Notes: generated by a model not told the origin, from the letters alone. Counted from the stretch's first letter, positions 1-8,146 are shown. The stretch is 41,684 nt of DNA from Pseudomonadota bacterium (GCA_021783275.1 JAJXUA010000008.1:1-41684); one strand, 5' to 3'. Translations and numbers: made by a program.

Positions 1-901
1 TGACACCCTGTCCCGCCAGCGGATGCACGCCATGCGCGGCATCGCCTACCAACACCACGCCCGCCGCCACAGTCGAATGCGCACGCAACAATTGCAGGGG
101 AAAGGCTTTGGGCGCGGCCAGCACACGCAAGCGACCGAGCGCGTCATGTCCGGCAGTCTGTACCGTCTGCGACAACGCGTCGGCATCCAGCGCCAGCAAT
201 TCGGCCGCGCGCGATGAGGCCATTGACCAGACCATCGACACGCGAGTTCCTGGCAGCGGCAGCCAGGCCAGAACTTCGCCAGCAAAAAACCACTGGTACG
301 CCGTCCCGCGATGCGCACGCTCGCATTCAAAATTGGCCACCACCCCGTGCTGGTCATAGGGCGTGGTGGTTGCAGTCAAGCCTGCCCAGTCACGGATGCG
401 CGAGTGTGCGCCGTCCGCGCCGATCACCAGCTGGGTCGTCAGCGTGCGTCCGTCCGCGAGCGCCAAACGCGTGTCATCGCCGTCGCGCTCCAGCGTGTGG
501 ATAGTCGCCGGGGCAATCACGTCCACACTGCCGCTGGCCGCAAGGGTGTGCCAGAGCGCGTGCTGCAGGCGACCGCTTTCCAGGATATGCGCAAGATGTG
601 ACGTCCCGCTCGCATAGGCATCGAGCCGCAGTGCGCCGCGCGTATCGCCTGCCACATCCATGCGGTACACCGGCTGCACACGTGACGGATCCAGCGCCTG
701 CCAGGCGCCGATGGCCTGAAGAAAACGCTGGCTCGCCGGGCTGATGGCATAGATGCGGGCATCCCAGTTCGCATCGGGCTGCACCGGTGGAGTCCGCTCG
801 ACCAGTGCCACCCGCAGCCCCTTGCGCCCGAGTGCAAGCGCGGTGGCCGCCCCGACCAGCCCGGCCCCGACGACAACCGCCTGATAGCGGTCGTCGCTCA
901 T
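1..901 (-). CDS. UbiH/UbiF/VisC-family FAD hydroxylase, partial
   Basis: This is a flavin monooxygenase of the ubiquinone-biosynthesis hydroxylase family, read from ATG at 901 and still open at base 1, so the C-terminal part lies outside the window. About 300 residues are visible. The N-terminus has the Rossmann dinucleotide motif (VVGAGLVGAATALAL), the middle has VIGADGAHSRIRD, and the last visible residues are GDAAHGVHPLAGQG, the second FAD-binding motif. Its start overlaps the stop of the upstream paralogue by 4 bp (ATGA), which suggests translational coupling. In E. coli pepP is likewise followed by ubiH and then ubiI/visC, so this is probably the UbiI-like member. Which ring position it hydroxylates cannot be read from the sequence. 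No frameshift is seen. Confidence 0.9.
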   Translation of the reverse strand, partial: MSDDRYQAVVVGAGLVGAATALALGRKGLRVALVERTPPVQPDANWDARIYAISPASQRFLQAIGAWQALDPSRVQPVYRMDVAGDTRGALRLDAYASGTSHLAHILESGRLQHALWHTLAASGSVDVIAPATIHTLERDGDDTRLALADGRTLTTQLVIGADGAHSRIRDWAGLTATTTPYDQHGVVANFECERAHRGTAYQWFFAGEVLAWLPLPGTRVSMVWSMASSRAAELLALDADALSQTVQTAGHDALGRLRVLAAPKAFPLQLLRAHSTVAAGVVLVGDAAHGVHPLAGQGV

Positions 902-2085
902 CCGTGCGAGCCGAACATCATGCGGCGGGCGACAAAGGTCTTGAGCGACGGCAGGGCTTCGAGCGCGAACAATCCAAGGCCACGCGCATGACGCAGCGGC
1001 GGAATATCGTTGGAAAACAGTCGCACCAGAAAATCGGTGAAGCCCAGCCCGCCGATCACATCGGCGCGACGGCCACGTGCGTAGGCAGCAAGCTGAGCGG
1101 GGCTGCCAAGCGCTTCCGGGTGGTCACCGCACAGGCTGGCCAGCTCCCAGGCATCGCGCAGGCCGATGTTGAATCCCTGCCCCGCCACCGGATGCAGCGT
1201 CTGTGCGGCGTTGCCGATGCGCACCACGCGCGCCGACGCCACGCTGTCGGTATAGGCCAGCGTGAGCGGAAAACTCTTGCGCGGGCTGGCCGAGAGAAAG
1301 CGTCCCTGTCGCCCGCCAAAGTGCTGATACAGCGCATCCAGAAAAGCGCCGTCGTCGAGCGCGGCAATGCGTTCAGCGGCAGCATTCGCCGCCGTCCACA
1401 CCAGGGCATACGATCTTTCACGCACTTTAGTGCGTGAAAGATCGTATGCCCCCGGCGGGTCGGGCAATGGCAACAGCGCGGCGGGGCCGTCCGGGGTGAA
1501 GCGTTCGTACGCCTGCTGCGCGTGCGGCAGCTCGGTGCGCACCTCACACACGATGGCCTTGTGTGCGTAATCGTGCTTCAACCGGGGCCTGGGTGCATCG
1601 GCGGCACGGCCACCGTCGGCGACGACAACCAGCGGCGCAGTCAAGCTGCCCTGCGCCGTGTGCACAGTGGCTGCGTCGGCATCCGGATCAATTCGCTCGA
1701 CCGCCACCCCGTAATCCACCTCAACCGCTGCGTCGTGCAAAGCCTGCTTCAGCGCTGCCGACAGCGTGGCGTACGACAGCACATAGCCCAGCGCCGGTAC
1801 GCCGACTTCGGCTGCCGACAGCCGCGTCACGCCGAACGCACCGCGCTGCGAGATATGAATACGGGTGATCGGGGTCACTCCATCAAGCCGCTTCCACACG
1901 CCGAGCCGATCCAGGATCAGCTGCGCGCCGTGCGACAGCGCCAGCGTGCGGCTGTCGCTGCGCGCGTCGGCAGGCAGGGCCTCGATCACGCGGGGCGGTA
2001 TCCCCTGCTGCGCCAGCGCCAGCGCGCACACCGCGCCCACCGGCCCGGCGCCCACGACCACAGGGGTGATCAGCCGCGCATCCAC
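898..2085 (-). CDS. ubiH: UbiH-like ubiquinone biosynthesis hydroxylase
   Basis: 395-residue FAD-dependent hydroxylase of the UbiH/UbiF/COQ6 family, predicted to hydroxylate a polyprenyl-phenol intermediate of ubiquinone. The N-terminal motif VVGAGPVGAVCALALA binds FAD, VVVADGG is the middle motif and GNAAQTLHPVAGQGFN is the C-terminal FAD motif. The start overlaps the pepP end by 16 bp and the stop overlaps the next hydroxylase by 4 bp, giving a pepP-ubiH-ubiI-like operon. Around residues 213-225 the protein has an extra stretch, YDLSRTKVRERSY, between PLPDPPGA and ALVWT. It is encoded by a 48-bp palindrome (1404-1451) and looks like an in-frame insertion, because family members as I recall them run from the proline-rich turn directly into YALVW. 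Assignment as UbiH rather than another family member rests on its position after pepP. Confidence 0.85.
   Translation of the reverse strand: MDARLITPVVVGAGPVGAVCALALAQQGIPPRVIEALPADARSDSRTLALSHGAQLILDRLGVWKRLDGVTPITRIHISQRGAFGVTRLSAAEVGVPALGYVLSYATLSAALKQALHDAAVEVDYGVAVERIDPDADAATVHTAQGSLTAPLVVVADGGRAADAPRPRLKHDYAHKAIVCEVRTELPHAQQAYERFTPDGPAALLPLPDPPGAYDLSRTKVRERSYALVWTAANAAAERIAALDDGAFLDALYQHFGGRQGRFLSASPRKSFPLTLAYTDSVASARVVRIGNAAQTLHPVAGQGFNIGLRDAWELASLCGDHPEALGSPAQLAAYARGRRADVIGGLGFTDFLVRLFSNDIPPLRHARGLGLFALEALPSLKTFVARRMMFGSHG
1404..1451. repeat. 48-bp palindrome embedded in ubiH
   Basis: Inverted repeat with 23-bp perfectly complementary arms (1404-1426 and 1429-1451) around a TT centre. 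The core of the left arm is ACGATCTTTCACGCACT. It lies inside the reading frame of the ubiH-like gene and encodes YDLSRTKVRERSY there, keeping the frame open. Because of its symmetry the opposite strand encodes nearly the same peptide. No second copy is seen in this window. It resembles in concept the coding-region palindromic elements known from Rickettsia; assignment to any named family is not possible from one copy. Confidence 0.85.
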
Positions 2086-3368
2086 GTTTCAATCTCGTCC
2101 ACAGTCTTCGGCGGCGCGGTCAACACTTCACAACCGGTGGCCGTCACCGCGACGTCGTCCTCGATGCGGATGCCGATGTTGTGGAACGCCGCCGGCACGT
2201 CGTCGGCGGGGCGGATATACAGGCCCGGCTCAACCGTCAGCGTCATGCCGGGTGCGAGCGCGCGCCAGTCGCCCTGCTGCTTGTATTCGCCGGCGTCATG
2301 CACGTCGAGACCGAGCCAGTGCCCGGTGCGATGCATGTAAAAGCGGCTGAACGCGTTCGATTCGATCAGGCCGTCCACCTCGCCTTTAAGCAACCCGAGA
2401 TCGATCATGCCCTGCGTCAGCACGCGCACTGCCGCGTCGTGTGGCGCAATCCAGGTCGCACCCGGTTTCACTGCGGCAATCGCGGCGGCCTGCGCGGCGA
2501 GTACGACTTCATACGCATCCTTTTGTGCGGCGCTGAATCGGCCGTTCACCGGAAAGGTGCGGGTAATGTCCGACGCGTAGCCATCCAGCTCGCAACCCGC
2601 GTCGATCAGCAACAGATCGCCGTCACGCAGGGCATCGCGGTTGGTGACGTAATGCAGCACGCAGGCGTTGGCCCCGCCCGCGACGATGGATTGGTACGCC
2701 GGTGCCTGCGCGCCCGCCGCATAAAACGCATGGAGGATTTCGGCTTCGATTTCGTATTCGTGGCGACCCGGGCGCGTCGCGCGCATCGCGCGGCGGTGGG
2801 CCTCCGTGGCGATCTGTGCCGAGCGGCGCATCGTGTCGATTTCGCCCGCGTCCTTGTGCAGCCGCAGTTCGTCCAGCAGCGCGCGCACATCGAGCATTTC
2901 ACCGGGCGCGGTTACGCCCTGCCGCGCTTTCGCACGCACCGCGTTGAGCCAGCCCATCATGCGCGCATCCCACGCCGGATCGTGGCCCAGCGCATACGCC
3001 AGCCGCGCGCGGTTGCCCAGCAGTTCGGGCAGCCGGGCATCCAGTTCGCTCACGCTGTACGCCGCATCGAAACCGAATTCGCCTTGCGCCGCCGCCGGGC
3101 CATAGCGAAAGCCATCCCAGATTTCGCGCGTCTCATCCTTGTCGCGGCAGAACAGGATCGACTGCGGCGCAGCGCCGCCCGTCACCACCAGCACCGCCTC
3201 GGGTTCGGTAAAGCCGGTGAGATGATAAAAATAGCTGTCAAAACGATACGGGTAATGCGTATCGCGATTGCGCGCCGCCTCGGGCGCGGTAGCGATCACC
3301 GCCACGCCGTCGCCCAGCCAGTCGGCAAGGCGCGCGCGGCGCGCAGCATAACGGGAGGCTTCGGTCAT
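2070..3368 (-). CDS. pepP: Xaa-Pro aminopeptidase P
   Basis: Cytosolic metallopeptidase of family M24B that removes an N-terminal residue preceding proline. It has the AMP_N domain (through YPYRFDSYFYHLTGFTEPEAVLV) and then the pita-bread catalytic domain with the metal-binding segments LLIDAGCELDGYASDITRTF, HRTGHWLGLDVHD, TLTVEPGLYI and GIRIEDDVAV. The start is placed at ATG 3368 (MTEASRYAARRARL) because this aligns with the E. coli PepP start (MSEISRQ). In-frame ATGs at 3383 and 3401 are alternatives that would overlap the murU end, and no start has a strong Shine-Dalgarno. The gene follows murU and overlaps the ubiH-like gene by 16 bp. Confidence 0.92.
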   Translation of the reverse strand: MTEASRYAARRARLADWLGDGVAVIATAPEAARNRDTHYPYRFDSYFYHLTGFTEPEAVLVVTGGAAPQSILFCRDKDETREIWDGFRYGPAAAQGEFGFDAAYSVSELDARLPELLGNRARLAYALGHDPAWDARMMGWLNAVRAKARQGVTAPGEMLDVRALLDELRLHKDAGEIDTMRRSAQIATEAHRRAMRATRPGRHEYEIEAEILHAFYAAGAQAPAYQSIVAGGANACVLHYVTNRDALRDGDLLLIDAGCELDGYASDITRTFPVNGRFSAAQKDAYEVVLAAQAAAIAAVKPGATWIAPHDAAVRVLTQGMIDLGLLKGEVDGLIESNAFSRFYMHRTGHWLGLDVHDAGEYKQQGDWRALAPGMTLTVEPGLYIRPADDVPAAFHNIGIRIEDDVAVTATGCEVLTAPPKTVDEIETWMRG

Positions 3369-3375
3369 CACGGCA

Positions 3376-4053
3376 TCAGGCATGGTTGCGCAGGCTTTCA
3401 TCGAGGTGCTGCAAACGTTCGGGCGTTCCTACATCGACCCAGCGGCCGACGAAATGTTCGCCGCTTGCGCGATTATCCGCGATGGCGGCGCGCAGCAGTG
3501 GAGCCAGCGGGGCTTTTTCGTGTGCGGGCGTGGCTGCAAACAGCGCGCGGTGATAGACGCCGATGCCGGAAAACGTGAGACGGGGGGCATCGCCAGCAGT
3601 TAACCGCCCGGCGTCGAGCACGAAATCACCTTGGGCATTGTGCGGCGGATTATCGACCAGGACCAGATGCGCCCGGTCATGCCCCGCCGCCAACCGCGCC
3701 AGCGGTTCGGCCAGCCGCGCGAAATCGAATTCGCAATAGATATCGCCGTTCACCACCGTGAAAACGTCACTGTCGATGAGCGGCAGCGCCGTCGCAATCC
3801 CGCCCGCCGTCTCCAGCGCCGTGCCTTCGCGCGAATAGTCGATCGCGACCCCCAGCGCTGTACCCGAACCGAGCGCGTCTTCGATCTGCTGGCCCAGATG
3901 GGCGTGGTTGATCACGATGTGCGAATAGCCCGCCGCACGCAGCCGCTCGATATGCCACACGATCAGCGGTTTGTCCCCCACCTGTAACAGGGGTTTGGGC
4001 GTGTGGTCGGTGAGCGGGCGCATACGCTCACCGCGGCCGGCGGCGAGGATCAT
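3376..4053 (-). CDS. murU: N-acetylmuramate-1-phosphate uridylyltransferase MurU
   Basis: Nucleotidyltransferase predicted to convert MurNAc-1-phosphate to UDP-MurNAc in the peptidoglycan recycling route that bypasses fosfomycin-sensitive MurA. The N-terminus MILAAGRGERMRPLTDHTPKPLL is the sugar-nucleotidyltransferase signature, followed by the metal-binding VVNGDIYCEF and the C-terminal GRWVDVGTPERL, about 225 residues in all. ATG 4053 is chosen because the family starts just before ILAAG; an in-frame TTG at 4074 would add seven residues. Further upstream reading lacks family similarity. AmgK, the kinase that makes its substrate, lies 0.8 kb upstream on the same strand, but a brnTA module separates the two. 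In Pseudomonas amgK and murU are adjacent next to the lptD-surA cluster, as here. Confidence 0.88.
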   Translation of the reverse strand: MILAAGRGERMRPLTDHTPKPLLQVGDKPLIVWHIERLRAAGYSHIVINHAHLGQQIEDALGSGTALGVAIDYSREGTALETAGGIATALPLIDSDVFTVVNGDIYCEFDFARLAEPLARLAAGHDRAHLVLVDNPPHNAQGDFVLDAGRLTAGDAPRLTFSGIGVYHRALFAATPAHEKAPLAPLLRAAIADNRASGEHFVGRWVDVGTPERLQHLDESLRNHA

Positions 4054-4303
4054 GGCGGTTTGGGTTGTGTTCAAGGTGGAAAGCGCATTGCCATTGCCGG
4101 TGTTGAGGCTCGTTGGTCGGGGGTGGCCTGGCCAACGAACTGAAATAACCACGGGCCTGCGCCATACACTCGCTCCCCCGCATGCAACCGCAACCCAAGC
4201 ACCCTTGTCACTTTCAGGTGGGTGGCAAAACCTGGGTTGCCTTCGCCGGAATGTCTTGCGGAGTCCCGTTTCCGCAGTTTGAAGCTGCCCACATCCACTC
4301 CCC

Positions 4304-4528
4304 TCAAAGCTTGGTCGGCCAGGCAATCTGCACCTGACGATGCTGCATGACGCAGTCGCGGAGATACAGATTAATGAGGCTCTGGTAAGGCACGCCCGCA
4401 TCGGTCGCCATGCTCTTGAAATAAGCCACGACATCTTCCGAGAGACGCATGGTGACAGGCTTTTTGAGCTTGGACGCGTAGGGATTCTTGCGCGATTTCA
4501 TTTTGGAAAGATCGTATTCGGCTTTCAT
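4304..4528 (-). CDS. brnA: BrnA-type antitoxin
   Basis: 74-residue ribbon-helix-helix type antitoxin. The N-terminus is basic, followed by PVTMRLSEDVVAYFKSMA and then VPYQSLINLYLRDCV, the strand-helix-helix pattern of BrnA/CopG proteins that bind operator DNA as dimers. Its ATG overlaps the stop of the toxin gene (4525-4528, ATGA), so the order is toxin first, antitoxin second, as in Brucella brnTA. It should neutralise BrnT and repress the promoter at 4819-4846. The C-terminal tail (HRQVQIAWPTKL) has no assigned role. Confidence 0.85.
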   Translation of the reverse strand: MKAEYDLSKMKSRKNPYASKLKKPVTMRLSEDVVAYFKSMATDAGVPYQSLINLYLRDCVMQHRQVQIAWPTKL

Positions 4529-4812
4529 GGCATCTCGCTTCCGTAAAAAGAACGTTCACGATGGGTCGCTTTGCGGGCAGATATGATGCGGATGACGTTT
4601 CCGGCATCACGTTCACAGTGACAGACAAGCAGCAGCTTTGCCTCCGTGCTCATGCCCAGCAAAAGGAAACGCGCTTCATCGTCCGAGTGAGTATCGTCAA
4701 AGAACTGGACGGCAAATTCGTCGTAGAAAACAGTCCGCGCTTCTTCGAAGGAAACGCCATGTTTTCTGAGGTTCGACGCCGCCTTCGCAGGATCCCACTC
4801 AAAATTAATCAT
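4525..4812 (-). CDS. brnT: BrnT-family ribonuclease toxin
   Basis: 95-residue toxin of the BrnT family (RelE-like fold, predicted mRNA endonuclease). The opening FEWDPAKAASNLRKHGVSFEEA is the typical family N-terminus, and the C-terminal VIRIISARKATHRERSFY carries the basic and aromatic residues of the family. It is translated ahead of, and overlaps, brnA. The start codon at 4812-4810 directly touches the palindrome at 4812-4828, and no Shine-Dalgarno is visible upstream. With the predicted promoter the transcript would begin at or very near the ATG, so translation may be leaderless. The module sits between amgK and murU and was probably acquired by insertion. Confidence 0.87.
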   Translation of the reverse strand: MINFEWDPAKAASNLRKHGVSFEEARTVFYDEFAVQFFDDTHSDDEARFLLLGMSTEAKLLLVCHCERDAGNVIRIISARKATHRERSFYGSEMP

Positions 4813-4846
4813 ACATACAGTGTATGTAACCGATGCCCGGAGTCAA
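4812..4846 (-). promoter_or_regulatory. brnTA promoter and operator
   Basis: On the minus strand a -35 TTGACT (4846-4841) and a -10 TACACT (4824-4819) are separated by 16 bp. A perfect palindrome with 8-bp arms, TACATACA-G-TGTATGTA (4812-4828), covers the -10 box and reaches the brnT ATG. This is the expected site for autorepression by BrnA. The initiation point, about seven bases past the -10, falls on or next to the start codon. Confidence 0.65.
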
Positions 4847-4861
4847 GCAGGTGCGCGTCGC

Positions 4862-5914
4862 TTAGAACGTATACCCCACCTTCACTTCCCGATGCTCCAG
4901 CCCATCGAGTAAAACCAGCAGCGGCTTCAGCTCAACATACCGCTCGCACACACGGCGCAGGTAATGCATCACCAAAGGCATGTCTTTCAAATACCCGTCC
5001 TTGCCGTCGCGGTGATATAGCCGCGCGAATATCCCCAGCACCTTGATATGCCGCTGTGCGCCCATCCACTCGAAGTCGCGCCAGAAATCGCCGAAATCTT
5101 CGCGCACGGGCAGGCCGGCGGCACGTGCTTTTTCCCAATAGCGGATGACCCAGTCGAGCTGCTGTTCTTCGTCCCACTGGATGTAGGCATCACGGTAGAT
5201 CGAGGCGAGGTCGTAGGTGATGGGGCCGTAGACGGCGTCCTGAAAATCGAGGATGCCGGGATTGGGCTCGCTAACCATGAGGTTGCGCGAATGCCAGTCG
5301 CGATGCACATACACCTGCGGCTGGGCGAGGGTGTTGGCGAGGATGCGTTCGAAGACGGTATTGAGGGTGGCCGTCTGCGCGTCGCTCAGAACCGTGCCCA
5401 GGTGTTTGCCGACATACCATTCGGGGAACAGCATCAGTTCACGGCTGAGCAGAGCGCGGTCGTATTCGGGCAGCACGCCGGGGCGGCTGGCCTGCTGGAT
5501 GCGGATCAGCGCATCGTTCGACGCGAGATACAGATCGCGGGCAACACCCGGATCGGCAGCCGCGTTCAGCGCCGCCAGATAGGTGATGTCACCCAGGTCG
5601 GTGAGCAGGAGGAAACCCTGCGCCAGATCTTGCGCCAGCACCTGCGGCACATGCACCCCGGCGTCGCCAAGCAGCTGGGCGACGGCAATGAAGGGGCGGC
5701 AATCCTCGTGCGCCGTGGGGGCGTCCATCACGATATAATTCCGGCCTTTGGCGCTGCCCTGCAAAGGACTGACCCGAAAATAACGGCGAAAGCTGGCGTC
5801 AGCCGAAGCTGGGGCGATGTCGAGTGCATCCACCCCCAGCGCTCGGGCAGCCCAGTCCTGTATTGCCTGTAAACGTTCCACTGCCATGCTGCCCCGAATT
5901 AAAAGCGTGTTCAC
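4862..5914 (-). CDS. amgK: Anomeric MurNAc/GlcNAc kinase AmgK
   Basis: 350-residue aminoglycoside-phosphotransferase-fold kinase, predicted to phosphorylate the anomeric hydroxyl of MurNAc or GlcNAc during cell-wall recycling, feeding MurU. The sequence shows the ATP-binding N-lobe (ASFRRYFRV, then NYIVMDAP), the catalytic loop VHRDWHSRNLMV and the metal-binding ILDFQDAVYGPITYDLAS. The kinase assignment is from fold motifs. The AmgK identity comes from its position next to murU and lptD-surA-pdxA. ATG 5914 is used, with ATG 5887 (MAVERLQAI) as an alternative. The gene is divergent from lptD, whose start lies only 9 bp away, so each promoter must lie inside the other coding region unless the later start is used. 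Confidence 0.85.
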   Translation of the reverse strand: MNTLLIRGSMAVERLQAIQDWAARALGVDALDIAPASADASFRRYFRVSPLQGSAKGRNYIVMDAPTAHEDCRPFIAVAQLLGDAGVHVPQVLAQDLAQGFLLLTDLGDITYLAALNAAADPGVARDLYLASNDALIRIQQASRPGVLPEYDRALLSRELMLFPEWYVGKHLGTVLSDAQTATLNTVFERILANTLAQPQVYVHRDWHSRNLMVSEPNPGILDFQDAVYGPITYDLASIYRDAYIQWDEEQQLDWVIRYWEKARAAGLPVREDFGDFWRDFEWMGAQRHIKVLGIFARLYHRDGKDGYLKDMPLVMHYLRRVCERYVELKPLLVLLDGLEHREVKVGYTF

Positions 5915-5923
5915 ACTGGTTCA

Positions 5924-8146
5924 TTGATTAACCCGTTGCGGATTTTACATCGCTTGTCCACCCTGCCCGGCTTTGCTGTTGTTGTGCTGTTGCTGACTGC
6001 GTCCACGGCAGGCGCAGACGGGCTCGCGCTGAAAAAAGATGTCGAGCTGATCGGCTCTGATGCCGTGGGCAAGGCGAGCCCGCTGTTTCTGAGCGCAGAC
6101 CGCATCGAGTCGACAGGTCCCAACCTCATCGAAGCGACCGGCAAGGTGGAAGCGCGTCAGGGTGGGCAGGTCTTTTCGGCCAACTGGCTGCGCTTCGATA
6201 CCCGCCTCAATACCGTGGATGCGCGCGGCGAGGTGCGCTTTGAGCAGCCTGCGCTGGAAGTCCGGGGCAATACGCTCAGCATCAATCTCGACACTTATCG
6301 CGGAGAAATCACCCAGCCGGTTTACCGTCTGCCCACCCAGCAGGGCCGGGGCAAGGCCGAGCATATCGAACTGATCGACAAAACCCACTATCGCCTCGAC
6401 GACGCCACCTACACCACCTGTCCGGTTGATAACGACGACTGGTTCCTCAAGATCGACAAGCTGGACATCGACAAAACCCGCAATGTAGGCACCGCCCGCA
6501 ACGCTTCGCTGCGCTTTCTGGGCGTGCCCATCCTGTATTCGCCGTGGCTGGATTTTTCGCTCAACAACGAACGCAAGACCGGCATCCTCGCGCCGACGGT
6601 GGGCACCACGGAACGCAGCGGCCTCGACATTCTGGTGCCGTATTACTTCAATCTTTCGCCCAATTACGACGCGACGCTGTACCCGCGCCTGCTGTCGAAA
6701 CGTGGCGTGCAGCTGGGGGGCGAATTCCGCTATCTGCTGCCCAGTTTTGCGGGTGAAAACCGGCTGGAATATCTGCCCGATGACGACCAGGCGAAGCGCT
6801 CGCGCTGGAGTGCCACCCTCAAAAACCGTTACCAGATCAACGCCAGCACCCAGGCTGCCATTGATTTCAACCGGGTATCGGACGACGACTATTTCCGCGA
6901 TCTGTCGAACCTGATTTCGGTCACGTCGCAAACCCATCTCAACCGCGAAGCCTGGATCAGCACACAGCACGATCACTGGAATGCGGAACTGCGGGCGCAG
7001 AGTTTCCAGACCCTGCAGGATTCCACCGCGACCACGCCCATCGCTGAACCGTATTCGCGTCTGCCACAGGCCCGCCTGGGCATGGCGTATTCCCTGGGCT
7101 ACGGCATGGAGTTCAAGCTGGAAAGTGAGGCCACCCGGTTTGCCCACTCCACGCTGGCGGAAGGCACGCGGGTGCTGGCCTACCCCACGCTGCGGATGCC
7201 CATCGTCAATGCGCTCGGGTTCATCACCCCGCAAATTGGCTGGCACAGCAGCTATTACGCGCTGGACAACACGGCTACTGATCAACGCGTGACGCGCAAT
7301 CTGCCCATCGTCAGCCTGGATGCCGGGACCACATTTGATCGCCCTTTCCGGTTCATGGGGCGCAACTATGAACAGACTCTGGAACCGCGCGCCTATTACG
7401 TCTACGCGCCTTTTCGCGACCAGAGCCTGATCCCCGTATTTGATACCGCGCTGCTCGATTTCAGCTACGCGCAGATGTTCACCGAAAACCAGTTCATCGG
7501 CGGCGACCGCATCAACGACGCCAACCAGTTGACCGTAGCCGTCACCAGCCGTTTCAACGAAGCCGACAGCGGACTGGAGCGTTTGCAGGTCACCCTGGGT
7601 CAGCGTTATTACTTCAGTGCCCAGCAGGTAACCCTGCCCGGCGTGGCGCCGCGCACCAGCAATTCCACCGATCTGCTCGCAGCGATCAGCGGACAGATCA
7701 CGCAGGACTGGCGCATCGATACCGCCTGGCAGTTCGACACCGAAAACGGCACCACCATCCGCCAGAATCTGGGGGCGTCGTATCGGCCGTCGCCCGGACG
7801 GGCATTGAACTTTGGCTACCGCTTCATCGACCAAACCACCGAGCAGATCGATGTGTCAGCGCAGTGGCCGCTGGGTCAGCGCTGGTACGGCATGGCGCGT
7901 TACAACTATTCGTTCCAGGACGACAAGCTGGTCGAAGGGCTGGCGGGGGTTGAATACAATGGCGGCTGCTGGGCGATACGCGCCGTGTTCCAGCGCCTCG
8001 CCACCAAGGAAGACCAGTCCACCGATGCGATCTTCTTCCAGCTTGAATTGAACGGCATGGGGCGCATCGGCTCCAACCCGCTCGACGTTCTGAAACAGAG
8101 TGTTCCCGGATACAGGTCCAGCAATGAAATTCTTGAAAATCCCTGA
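5924..8146 (+). CDS. lptD: LPS-assembly outer membrane protein LptD
   Basis: 740-residue outer-membrane LPS translocon. A signal peptide (hydrophobic VVVLLLTASTAGA, cleavage near residue 32) is followed by an OstA/LptA-like periplasmic domain (about 50-190: LSADRIES, ATGKVEARQGG, LEVRGNTLSINL) and a long beta-barrel domain rich in alternating aromatic segments. It begins with TTG at 5924; no ATG is found near the signal peptide and no clear Shine-Dalgarno is present. Only two cysteines occur, C166 (TTCP) and C682 (GGCW). E. coli LptD has four and forms two inter-domain disulfides, so this protein could form one. It is the first gene of lptD-surA-pdxA-rsmA and overlaps surA. Confidence 0.95.
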   Translation: MINPLRILHRLSTLPGFAVVVLLLTASTAGADGLALKKDVELIGSDAVGKASPLFLSADRIESTGPNLIEATGKVEARQGGQVFSANWLRFDTRLNTVDARGEVRFEQPALEVRGNTLSINLDTYRGEITQPVYRLPTQQGRGKAEHIELIDKTHYRLDDATYTTCPVDNDDWFLKIDKLDIDKTRNVGTARNASLRFLGVPILYSPWLDFSLNNERKTGILAPTVGTTERSGLDILVPYYFNLSPNYDATLYPRLLSKRGVQLGGEFRYLLPSFAGENRLEYLPDDDQAKRSRWSATLKNRYQINASTQAAIDFNRVSDDDYFRDLSNLISVTSQTHLNREAWISTQHDHWNAELRAQSFQTLQDSTATTPIAEPYSRLPQARLGMAYSLGYGMEFKLESEATRFAHSTLAEGTRVLAYPTLRMPIVNALGFITPQIGWHSSYYALDNTATDQRVTRNLPIVSLDAGTTFDRPFRFMGRNYEQTLEPRAYYVYAPFRDQSLIPVFDTALLDFSYAQMFTENQFIGGDRINDANQLTVAVTSRFNEADSGLERLQVTLGQRYYFSAQQVTLPGVAPRTSNSTDLLAAISGQITQDWRIDTAWQFDTENGTTIRQNLGASYRPSPGRALNFGYRFIDQTTEQIDVSAQWPLGQRWYGMARYNYSFQDDKLVEGLAGVEYNGGCWAIRAVFQRLATKEDQSTDAIFFQLELNGMGRIGSNPLDVLKQSVPGYRSSNEILENP

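Noticed and set aside
1-901. Apparently broken gene: only short complete frames in this stretch
   Set aside because: Reading from ATG 901 on the minus strand gives one uninterrupted hydroxylase frame to the window edge; it is truncated by the window, not a pseudogene.
4071-4307. 78-codon frame upstream of murU
   Set aside because: No ribosome binding site, no family similarity, and it overlaps the start of murU; composition looks non-coding.
5945-7834. 629-codon open frame antisense to lptD, and a 465-codon frame antisense to pepP (2181-3578)
   Set aside because: Both are shadows of GC-rich genes with clear family motifs on the other strand; their translations show no domain pattern.
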